In this document: piece by piece, positions 24,435 through 36,400 of the stretch
Position numbering within the stretch: position 1 is the first letter of the stretch
Layout of the letters: the number at the start of each line of letters is the position of its first letter
Program-made: the position numbers and the translations under genes
NCBI GenBank assembly: GCA_002633025.1
Contig: NMRB01000011.1
Span: forward strand, 924,455 to 988,454
Length of the DNA: 64,000 nt
DNA from: Notospermus geniculatus
Lineage: Eukaryota; Nemertea; Pilidiophora; Heteronemertea; Lineidae
Reading direction: 5' to 3'
Notes under the pieces: model-generated
The model's database searches: none
Told to the model about the DNA's origin: nothing
What the model saw: only the letters and a program-made list of their open reading frames with translations

Positions 24435-27400
24435 TTATTTTCGGAATGTTTTTAAACTGCTTCGTCGTAAAGTCCCTGCCAATGATAAATCTTGATACTC
24501 CTGTTCAACTGGTGCTAAATCTAGTCCTGGATACTGTCCAATTGCTGGAGAAAAATTCTTCTGCTGAGTGCTATAGTTTGCCATATTTTGCACCTTATTG
24601 TTTGAAAGTTTGTCATCCTTTTTCGCAGATATTTTGAGACCTCCACGTTTTTTGAAATAGAGTAAGGTTAGATCGATGAGAAGCTCAATGCCCTCGCAGA
24701 CGGCAAGAAGAGAGAGGCCTATCCAGAGGCCTACTGTACCTCCAATGTCTGCAAATAGGTCATTGCCCTGCAAGAGAAGGGGAAAATAAGACAATGTGTA
24801 ACAAAAAAGACTGGCCCTGAACATACTCATGTCATGACATGTAGCCTACGACTAGACAGCTCTGTGTCCAAAGACAGTTCATCTTTCACTGCAGTTTTCT
24901 GTAGAACTAGTAATATTTTATTTACTAACTCAGAGAATTCAGCTTACTGCCTTGCCTGGATCCTGATTTCAGGAGTATCATCCTTTCTGTTACTTACTGT
25001 ATACTCAGGAGTTTGCTGAATCTTCTCAAAGTTCAATTCATTGAAAAATATCTCGAGCTTGAGGAGATTTTCACTGGAATGAAAAGTCAAATCGATTAGC
25101 TCCAGTACTTGAAAATCCAGTAGCTTCAAACCATCCTTCCCAGGAGACTTCTTTCAAAACCTTCACAGAGTGAGGAGATCAATAAGTTTACCCACTTCCT
25201 TCCTTTATTTTCTCAGGGGCTGTAGCCTACTGCAGAGCAGTAGGGACAGAAGATGAATCCAGCCAACTTAATGTCCTTCAGAAACACTCAAATAAATTCT
25301 GCAGTCCAAGTTCACTTGCCTGGTGCTACCAGCATGGTGACCTTCATGCACTATCATATGAAGTTCGTCACTGTAGTTTGCTATTTCTTTATAGTAAATG
25401 TCCTGAAAAGAAATCCAGAATTGCCTGTTGAAGAAATAATGAGTGAACTCCAAATGACAGGAAATCATGTATGGATTCATGAGGTTGTTTCACGCAAGAA
25501 CAATTTCTGTTATCCAGTTCTTATTTTGCTGTTTTGACTATAGGGGTGTTTTTCCACCATCCCTCTCTGAGGTTGTAGCCAAATGAGTTCTTTTGCCAAC
25601 ACATGAACTCTCAAATGAAGTTCAACTTACTCGGTACCTAACTGCTGGCCATTCGAATGTTGATACAGTCATTTGGAAATCTGTATCACTGGAAGACATG
25701 ATGTTATCTGATTAAGAGCTCATTTCAAAAGGAATATTTTACTAGATATCATGCATGTTCACTGATTCCATTCGAAAGTTTGAAAGAAGTGTTGAACAAA
25801 CACTACTGATTCCACTGGCACTTAGGCCTATAGTTCAAAAGAAATGTTGAATGAAAGTATAGGTAAATGATTGAAGGTTACTTACTGGCAGGACTGTGGA
25901 CAATCACAGTTACCTAACTTGGCTTCTATAAACATTTCCTGAATGTGTTCCTCGCATTTAACTAAAGAGAAGAAAAAAACTGATTACCAGTAAATCTTTT
26001 TTTCTCAAATGGCCTAACAGGCTGAAACACAAACTATGTCAAGAACTACGAGTAAAACTTTTGGGAAAACAACTTGTAAAAATGAACAACTTCAGTGGCT
26101 GAGCGTTACCTATTTTTCGTTGCTACTGAATTGGTGCCCGTAAATTGGTTTCTAAAAACTAGAATTTAAGCTTGCAATTTCTGAAAGTTAGTTGTGCTTA
26201 AACCATTGTTGGAAAATGACTTACTCTCGTCATCAGTAATGCATGATTTGACCTCGTGTCCTGAAGACTTGGGCCAAACAGATTTGAAAGCCTCTCCATA
26301 GGTATGAGGATAGAAAGGGTCTGCGCAATGACATTTCTCTATCAGGTTACGCTGATAGCAAGTCTTCTCGCACGCCTGAAATGAAACAGAATTCCTTTCA
26401 TGAGAAACTTGAGTGAAAAAGGAACTAGAGCCACCGTCCTAATGATGTAGCCAACAAACAGGGGTAATGAAGGCTGAAGTTAAACGTTGCAAGAACCATA
26501 TGCCCTTTGTTTTAGAATCTAAGAATAAACTTTCAAAAACTCAGATAAACATTTGGTAGGGGAGCAACGACAAGCTCTGTCAAAATGCCGTTTAGAGACG
26601 TTGATGATACTTACTGGAACCGTATATTTTACATCATGGAGTTCAGAAAAAATTGAATGTTCTCTGGCTTCCTGTCGGGAATAATTCACACATTTACTCG
26701 GGTACGGATGTTGTAGTCGAATTAACTCAATCTGCAGGCAGATTCAGAAAAAAATTCAATAATGAGCAACTTCGAATCCTCCTCAGAAATATTATTAGGC
26801 TATATACTTTATACTGTCAACTTTTAGGCCTTCATTTGTTAGACCTTTATATCATGAATCTTTTCTTCTTTCACCTTTGACTCAAACGTGTGCGCACTAG
26901 GCCTACCATTTTCTCAAAACGCTCAAAGGTGCCAGAATGGGACCCGGCAGATTCTGAATCTCTGTCATTTGGAGATATAGAAAATGCAAAAAATTGCTGT
27001 TATCCAAAATGTCCCACTTAATTTTTCGTTCTGCGTTCAGACTTTTTGAAATGAGGCGCCTTCGCCCTTACCCGTCGGAGACCAATCGACGTCAGTGTGC
27101 CTGGCGCAGCGAAAATCCCATTGTCCTCGGGAAACGGCATGATATTCTGAGTTCCGATGTTTACTCTGACGCCCGCAGCTTCTACAAGTTCAGGAACATA
27201 TTCATGTTGCTCTATAAAGAGCTCCAGTGCAAGACCTGCAAGTGAAATATCAAATGAGCTCACTCCTCTCGTGCTGAGACGAGAAAGACACGAAAATATC
27301 TTTCAAAGGTATTTTAAGTTGAAATGCTGTTGCTTTGCTGGGATTTGATATGAATTGTGCTTTATATCATCAAAAATGTAAATTTCATGCAATCAGGCTA

Positions 27401-30400
27401 GTAATCCTTCAAGTTTCCGCAGATCTCCCTTTGGTCACAATTTGATGGAACCCGTTCAGCAGGAAGTAGGCGTTTCTAATGGAAAAAGTACATAGAATTA
27501 TAATTCGAAGCATCATAAGTGCATCTTTTATTTATTTATGAAGCATTCATTTATCAGTTCACCAAATAACACAAAGCATGCACTCACTTTAACAAAGTAG
27601 AGAATCCGTTAAATATTCAGTTCGTGAACTTGTGGTCACTTTTTTTTACAATCGATCAGGTCATCAACCACAACGCATACCATCGTCATATTCCACGCTT
27701 ATTATTTCCGGACTTCACCCGAGTTTCTGTATCAATGCCGAACGCATCCCATCAGAAAACAAAACCGCCGCATCAGAGTTTTATTTATTTACCATTAGCA
27801 ATCGGCGTTTTAATCGTATAGGGACTGACCAAATTATTTGTTGGTAGTTGCTTGGTTACAAAGTAAAGGCTTGCAGCGAATTCATATCGATGGTTGTCAT
27901 TGCCGCATGTGACTTGATGATGGTCATCCTTTTATTTGAAAGGGGTGCATGATGTTATATTCCATTAGTGACGAGGTGTATGTAGCTTTTTCCCATGCGA
28001 ACAATGAGGTCCTCATGAAAGCTTGATGATCCAATTGATTAGGTATCGAACCATTTACATTCAAAACTGTACCTATACAGGATGTGTGAAACGAGTGACC
28101 ACGCTTGTTGGCAAAAATATCGAATGTAGTAGCCTATACGTGAACTCAGGAAGTGGCTTCAGCTAAAAGCACTCAAAATAGCTCTCCGATGACATAAAAT
28201 TATACAGTACTGTATTTTTGTCGACATTGACATGAAGTGCAATCTCAGTGATGTGAGGTTTGACACTTGAAGGAAACTTTCCTTCCATTATTTGATGGCT
28301 AAGGAACTTTTTCCATCCGCGCGATGGCAGTGGCCATGCCACCTTTAATATTAAAGATACTTCCATGCCATACACCTCATCTCATTATATCAGGGGGCAC
28401 AAATTTCCACAACAAGGTACTCATGATTCTGTAATATGTTCTGCCAAAAATTTACAAACAAACGAACCATCGCCCGCTTGTGAATTTTTGGCTGCTTCCA
28501 TGCCACTGCCTTGTTGTCGGCAAGTCGAGGCTATTCGCTGACATACAAAATTGCATTTTTGTCCCATTTACATTACATCGGCGAAATATTCCGATAGGCA
28601 ATCTGAAAAGCTATATGGAGTGGTCTTCCCCTTCGTTGGGAAATGACAAGGAGGGTATTGTAAAAAAAAATTGACAAACCGTACTAACCATGCAATGACA
28701 TATGACATGCAGATCACGAAACATGAAGGTGAAGAAAGAGACATGCAAAAGAATTAAGGCGTGGTTACACTACATAAAATCCCCGGGTTTTTTGCGGTCG
28801 CACCTATGAATTGCCGGGCTTCAACAAACCCGTGTCTGAAAAACACGGGTTTTTGAAACACGGCAAGCTCGCCGTGCTTTTCGGAATCCCCGTGTTTTCT
28901 TAAGTTCTTAGCACGGCTACAGATGGCGCAGCCATTAAGTGACGTCGTTTTCGCGCCTCCACCAATAAGTGTGCCAATACAGAAATGACCGAAGAGTCAG
29001 TGCATGCAGCGCACCTGTCGCCGGGCTACTTAACTACAATGTAGTTAGTGTGACCTCTCGCCGGGCTTTTCGTTCACACGGCTTTGACACGGGCCTGGAA
29101 AAACACGGGTATTTTCAACTGGTGTAAACCGTAGCTATGGTATGGTACTCGAATAGTGTCGCTGTGCTGCGGTCAGTGATTTCCCACTCAGACTTCTCTT
29201 CGTGTGTACCTTTCCAACAAAGATGGTGGCCCACTAGTTCTCCCACATGACGTCGATTGCCCGCTTGACCAGCTTATTGTGCCAGCGGCCACTGACATCA
29301 TATGGTGTGAACTGACCGCCATCTTTGTTGGAAACTGTAATTGTGACGATGATCAGGAAACGCGGCAGGTTGTTTTGAAAGCATTTGATGCTTTTGAGGT
29401 CGGCGTACATGTAGTCAGTCATATAAGGTAAGACGGATGCGATTGAAATTGAACGAAGTGTCTACACTGAAGATTTAACAGCACACGTGAGCAGCAACAC
29501 CTTCGGTCAACAAATAGCGACTTTTAACAACATGCAGTTCGATGTTGAGGGGGGAAAAGATGGGTTTTCGGAGGGGAAATGATTTCCAGCAGAAAAAGAT
29601 GGGTTTGAATGTAATGAAATGTTGCCTGTGCACACAGACCTTTAGTAGTGGGAAAAATGGGTTCTCGCAAACAAACAGGTGACCGCTGCATGAAACAAGG
29701 AATTAGAAGTCTGCTTTTTTCACACCCTTTTCGTAACTCATACCGGTTATTGCTCCTTTGCGTGTTGCCATCTCCAGATGAGGATTTCGGTTCCAATTAT
29801 ACACAAAACAGTTGCCATAATGTGGATTATTGATAACTGACCATCTAAAAGGGAAAGGATGTATCAAAGACGTACAAACATCCTATTCTAACGAATAGCT
29901 TACAGGCCTCCTTCCTCTGTAATATTTTTTTACCTACACGTCACAAGCAAGTACCGGTTTATAAACGTTTTTGAATGTTTCCCATGTGAGTGTTCCCAGA
30001 CTACTGTCGTAGCCTAACCAAACCAACAGAAGAAGCATCGCTGTATATTTTAGAAGCAAAGCTGAGAAAAAGAAAAGACAAAAAGCCTTCAAGTGAACTT
30101 CGCCATGGAAAAGCTTCAACATACTAAATAATCTCAAGTCATTTTGTGAGTAGCTTGTGATGGCCTCCTCCGTACTTACCAGGGCCAATATTAATGTTAT
30201 AGCGTCGGCCCTGACGGAAAAATGAAATACAAATTTTGCCAAAATGTTTGTCCTAAATTCAGATATTCTAATTGAATGCAAAATTTATAGAGAGAAAAAT
30301 TCATTTTGGTCAATTTTCTCGACAGTGGCTTTTCAAATAAGAGATTTTCATTTAGTATGTCTTCCACTGAAGTTCCACTAACAACGACGACAAGGACGGT

Positions 30401-33400
30401 GAAAAGTGAAGACCGTGCACTAGAAAGCATTTTGAACGGGATGGTAATCGTTCAACGTTGATATATTTCAGGATGCTTCTTGGTAAAAACCCCAACTAGA
30501 ATCCATACCGAGTAAGACCATGGAAATCCCAAGCAGAATTGGGCCTACGGACACGTCTGTTCCACAGTGTTACTTCGTATCGTTGTTTTGCCAGATCAGT
30601 ACTCGTGGTCGGTGACCTTTTATGCAAATCCAAATCACGAAAAAAAACTTTAAAAGGGCGTGTGTGATTCTCACTTTCACCGAATTGTTAATTCCATAAC
30701 TTCCAAAAAGAAGAGAAAAAGTAAATTACGGAGTTGAAGTTTTGCAAAAGCCAGAGAAAAGGCATCGCCACATTCATATGGCTTTATATCACTTCCTCAA
30801 ATTGAAATCAAGAACACGAAAGTCGCACTCATTTTCGCAGAATTCTGTTTCAAGCCTTTTTTGACAAGAGATGTAAACGTGTCTAATGGTAGAGAATTAG
30901 TTTGGATATTGGTGACCATAGGATCCTCTAGGTGCTTAGCAGATTCTATTTTGAAGCTACTAACCGTAGTTATTCCCCTCTCGCACTGCTTCGATAATCT
31001 CTGTCTGATTCCACCCCGAGTTAAATATGAAACAATTTCCATAAAGAGGACTATTTATTGCTTTGAAAATCCTGAGAAAGACAAAGGGGGATTTCGTTGA
31101 TGATTATGATATTGACATTTAGAAAGGGCTTTGTCAGTGGAACCTCGGTTCAAGAAATTGTCATGGGCGATACATCCACCATGATGGTTAATTTCAGGCA
31201 AATATTTCCCACAAAACCGCTTGGTAAAATGAAATACCCACTAGCACTCACAGCACGCACAAATTGGAGAAGACATTTTCAAAAATGAACTGGGCAAAGA
31301 TTCAACATGATCACAACAACAGCCTGTGAACAACTTTGATCAACATTGAGCACACCACAACAACAGTGCAGAACACGAAAAGATGTTGCAGTGTACAGCC
31401 ATGCCCCAAGTGCACGGTCTCCGATGTAAAAGACGCCAACTAACCGTGTAGGCTGCCTTCTCGGTGTGTTGTCTCTGTTTTTTTGCCGTCCCAGCCCGAG
31501 TTAAAAACGAAACAATTCCCAAAAATTGGATTGTTAAACACTGAGAAAGATCTGTTGAAAAGAAACAGAGAGTGTCACACCAAGTTTCCTTCATGTAGAA
31601 CTTATAGTTAAACTTACGGGCAAAATGAATGGAATCTGAAGAGTTTCATGCCATTTGCTTCTAATGGGTTAAAACTGTATTATTTTTATTATAATTCAGG
31701 AAAATGTACCGCGCTGGTATCAACGGCTATCTCTTTGTGGTCAGTGAGGAACATGGTAAGATGGTGTGTTTAACCAGTAGTGATGAACCGGCTGTACATA
31801 AGCTGTGTACGCAGCAGTTATACAGTTGGTACCATGATTGTGTCAACGATAAGCATGAAACACTAGTACAACTGTGNAGCGGCCACTGACATCATATGGT
31901 GTGAACTGTAACCGCCATCTTTGTTGGAAACCGTAATTGTGACGATGATCAGGAAACGCGGCAGGTTGTTTTGAAAGCATCGATCATTATCTGTGAACAT
32001 GACGGATTTGATGCTTTTGAGGTCGGCGTATGTAGTCAGTCATATTAAGGTAGGGCGGATGCGATTGAAATTGAACGACGTGCCTACACTGACAAGATTT
32101 AACAGCACACCTGAGCAGCAACACCTTTGGTCAACAAATAGCGACTTTTTAACAACATGCAGTCCGATGTTTAAAAATTTGAGGGGGGAAAAGATGGGTT
32201 TTCGGAGGGGAAATGATTTCCAGCAGAAAAAGATGTGTTTGAATGTTATGAAATGTTGCCTGTGCACACAGACCTTTAGTAGTGGGAAAAAATGGGTTCT
32301 CGCAAACAAACAGGTGACCGCTGCATGAAACAAGGAATTAGTCTGCTTTTTTCACACCCTTTTCGTAACTCATACCGGTTATTGCTCCTTTGCGTGTTGC
32401 CATCTCCAGATGAGGATTTCGATTCCAATTATACACAAAACAGTTGCCATAATGTGGATTATTGATAACTGACCATCTAAAAGGGAAAGGATGTATCAAA
32501 GACATACAAACATCCTATTCTAACGAATAGCTTACAGGCCTCCTTCCTCTGTAAGATGTTTTACCTACACGTCACAAGCAAGTACCGGTTTAACGTTTTT
32601 GAATGTTTCCCATGTGAGTGTTCCCAGACTAGTGTCGTAGCCTAACCAAACCAACAGAAGAAGCATCGCTGTATATTTTAGAAGCAAAGCTGAGAAAAAG
32701 AAAGACAAAAGCCTTCAAGTGAACTTCGCCATGGAAAAGCTTCAACATACTAAATAAATAATCTCAAGTTATTTTGTGAGTAGCTTGTGATGGCCTCCTC
32801 CGTACTTACCAGGGCCAATAATGCTATAGCGTCGGCCCTGACGGAAAAATGAAATACAAATTTTGCCAAAATGTTAGTCCTAAATTCAGATATTCTAATG
32901 AGGAACCGGCGTGCAAAATTTCTAGAGACGAAAAATTCATTTTCGTCAATTTTCTCGACAATGGTTTTTCAAATAAGAGATTTTCATTTAGTATGGCTTC
33001 CACTGAAGTTCCTCTAACAACGACGACAAGGACGGTGAAAAGTGAAGACCGTGCACTAGAAAGCATTTTGAACGGGATGGTAATCGTTCAACGTTGATAT
33101 ATTTCAGGATGCTTCTTTGTAAAAACCCCAACTATAGAATCCATACCGAGTAAGACCATGGAAATCCCAAGCAGAATTGGGCCTACGGACACGTCTGTTC
33201 CACAGTGTTACTTCGTATCGTTGTTTTGCCAGATCAGTACTCGTGGTCGGTGACCTTTTATGCAAATCCAAATCACGAAAAAAAAAACTTTAAGAGGGCG
33301 TGTGTGATTCTCACTTTCACCGAATTGTTAATTCCATAACTTCCAAAAAGCAGAGAAAAAGTAAATTACGGAGTTGAAGTTTTGCAAAAGCCAGAGAAAA

Positions 33401-36400
33401 GGCATCGCCACATTCATTTGGCTTTATATCACTTACTCGAGTTGAAATCAAGAACACGAAAGTCGCGCAGAATTCTGTTTCAAGCCTTTTTTGACAAGAG
33501 ATGTAAACGTGTCTAATGGTAGAGAATTAGTTTGGATATTGGTGACCATAGGATCCTCTAGGTGCTTAGCAGATTCTATTTTGAAGCTACTAACCGTAGT
33601 TATTCCCCTCTCGCACTGCTTCGATAATCTCTGTCTGATTCCACCCCGAGTTAAATATGAAACAATTTCCATAAAGAGGACTACTTATTGCTTTGAAAAT
33701 CCTGAGAAAGACAAAGGGGGATTTCTTTGATGATTATGATATTGACATTTAGAAAGGGCTTTGTCAGTGGAACCTCGGTTCAAGAAATTGTCATGGGCGA
33801 TACATCCACCATGATGGTTAATTTCAGGCAAATATTTCCCACAAAACCGCTTGGTAAAATGAAATACCCACTAGCACTCACAGCACGCACAAATTGGAGA
33901 AGACATTTTCAAAAATGAACTGGGCAAAGATTCAACATGATCACAACAACCGCCTGTGAACAACTTTGATCAACATTGAGCACACCACAACAACAGTGCA
34001 GAACACGAAAAAATGTTGCAGTGTACAGCCATGCCCCAAGTGCACGGTCTCCGATGTAAAAGACGCCAACTAACCGTGTAGGCTGCCTTCTCGGTGTGTT
34101 GTCTCTGTTTTTTTGCCGTCCCAGCCCGAGTTAAAAACGAAACAATTCCCAAAAATTGGATTGTTAAACACTGAGAAAGATCTGTTGAAGAGAAACAGAG
34201 AGTGTCACACCAAGTTTCCTTCATGTAGAACTTATAGTTAAACTTACGGGCAAAATGAATGGAATCTGAAGAGTTTCATGCCATTTGCTTCTAATGGGTT
34301 AAAACTGTATTATTTTTATTATAATTCAGGAAAATGTACCGCGCTGGTATCAACGGCTATCTCTTTGTGGTCAGTGAGGAACATGGTAAGATGGTGTGTT
34401 TAACCAGTAGTGATGAACCGGCTGTACATAAGCTGTGTACGCAGCAGTTATACAGTTGGTACCATGATTGTGTCAACGATAAGCATGAAACACTAGTACA
34501 ACTGTGATCATCATTCAACCGTAGTTTCACGTCTAAGATCTGAGACCTTCATATGAAGCAATGGTAAAGCCCCAAAGGTGACGACAAGCCTTGGTCGACA
34601 CAGTTACAATCACAGGGTTCAGCTAGAATATTGGTGAGTGATTTCTTAGATGTGAAATTACGGTATGATAGATATCAATGTGTTGAAAACCGAAGTTCCA
34701 CTGGAAAGCAGGAAGGGTACTTGGTAAGAAGTAAGGGAAGGCGGTTATGCGGGAGAACAGCAGCACGACATAAAGGACGACTATATTGTCATCTTAGATA
34801 TCTCAGCCATTTGCGGTTACAGATGCCTAAGATGAAACCACACAGTATTTCTCCTCCATATTGTTCTGCATAAGACATGTACTGACCGTATCTATGTCCC
34901 TCCCTGTGTGATTGCATAGGTTTTATTCCATTCCAGCCCGAACTATATACGAAGCAATTGCCATATAGTGGACTATTTATGACTTTGAAAGATCTGATAA
35001 CAAAACAAAATGAAAAAAAAAAGGTTTTCGTCTAAAAATTGATGATCAATATTTTGTAGTGATATTTTTTTTCAAAATCGGTTCGTACTGATGAACACAA
35101 AGAAATTATCCCGTGTGTGGCCATGTGACTGTTGCCCAAGCGTTACCCAGTGATCCCACTCATCAGATTGATAAAAAAACAAGTTTCGAAGCTACAGTGC
35201 CGGTGGAAATCAATTCCTGTCCTCTCAGTCTTCAGTCGACGACGTCGTCATACCAGCTGAATCTCTAGAGCCGCGTACCACTCCGTGTCTCCAGAGAGGA
35301 ACTGCTTCCTGGAAGCCCATGTGACGGCAATAAGCAGCGAAAGCAATAGGAGCAGTCAGCCGCGCTTATCGCCAAAAGACGGCAGCAAAGTTCCAGCGGA
35401 CCAATGCAATAGAAAATTCTGATTGGTGCTCAGTCAACCATGAATGGGTCCGCTACGCATTGAATTGGGTCGTAGTGACATTTAGTGGTCAACTGACTGA
35501 TAGCTCCTATTGGCGAAATAGGACTTGGGAATAAAATTGTGTAAAGAGCTGTCCCTCTCATAAAGTCAGCGCCACACGTTTTGAAGGCTCTGGAACTTGA
35601 GGCTAGCATCACTCTTGGGTACCGTACTCGATTTCATCGATTCCTAAACGAAAAGTTGTCCGAAGACAGTCCAAACGTGAACATAGGAGGAGCTTTCGTT
35701 GAGGCGATATATTGAACCTTCATGACAAGATTGACAGTTTTATCGTTTCATAACAGAATCCCTCATGACCTCGAATATGATATTGTGTGACAGCACATTA
35801 ATCAAGGGCGTGGCGACAACAGATGACGTGTATTTTTTTCGGGAAAGAGACTGACTGTGTTTCGTAAAAACAGAAGGCATTCGTCAGGGAAATTCATTTT
35901 TCTGTTAAAAAAATGAATGTCTGCTCAAGAAGAAGCAGTTGGTGCTCGAGTCGTTTTGTAATGGCTAACTACATGTATCCAGAACACCAGTGACGAAGAG
36001 TCGAGGGTGATTTCGGTGGTGCGTCATAGATTGATGACGAGCCCTTTCAGGTAGGATTTGACACCATGAGCAGGTACAAACTCGGTTCAGAGCACCCAAA
36101 AAGACCCACAGACGGTCAGAAGAAGACCACGGTACAAAATTCTGCGGTATCACGGAATTAGAATTCCAGATATGGCCGCAAATATATCGAAATCGCGAAT
36201 CAACGCAATGAATACATGCACACAAAGATGCCAGACGGTAGGTGTCGAACATGATGATAGCCTGGTGAACCATGTGAACCTTGCGGTGTCCGGCTTACGG
36301 ATCGGGAGGTGCAGCTAGAATGCCGTTTCTTGCATAACATTGTTTGCCGGCGCCTCTTGATCCAATTGCCATTGAGAATTGTTTGTTTACCTGCACATAC

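Larger units (their letters stand above)
21419..26486. repeat. Segmental duplication, copy 2 (PMF1b plus channel 3' exons)
   Basis: Collinear with 15472-21236. On its right the channel gene continues without interruption into upstream exons, so copy 2 retains the ancestral arrangement on the channel side. Confidence 0.9.
29284..31876. repeat. Internal tandem duplication, unit 1
   Basis: About 2.6 kb highly similar to 31878-34506, starting AGCGGCCACTGACATCATAT and ending CTAGTACAACTGTG. It carries exon versions H, G and F in the same order as E, D and C in unit 2. Small indels distinguish the units. Confidence 0.9.
31878..34506. repeat. Internal tandem duplication, unit 2
   Basis: Collinear with unit 1. 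The two meet at a single N (31877). Unit 2 has a 25 bp segment around 31980-32004 that unit 1 lacks, and many 1-6 bp indels differ. The units are therefore not identical copies. Confidence 0.9.

Noticed and set aside
15472-26486. Explanation of the PMF1/channel duplication as two haplotypes placed in tandem
   Set aside because: Considered seriously. Both outer flanks differ: the spacer 21237-21422 matches neither the PMF1a upstream region nor the channel intron beyond 26486. Misjoined alleles should continue into matching flanks. Not fully excluded without reads.
30171-30430. Further exon-5 version in each tandem unit near a cttacc donor-like site (also 32808-33066)
   Set aside because: A donor-like site follows a 28-31 nt acceptor-bounded segment, but no YGNC core is present and the two units differ in length by 3 nt.
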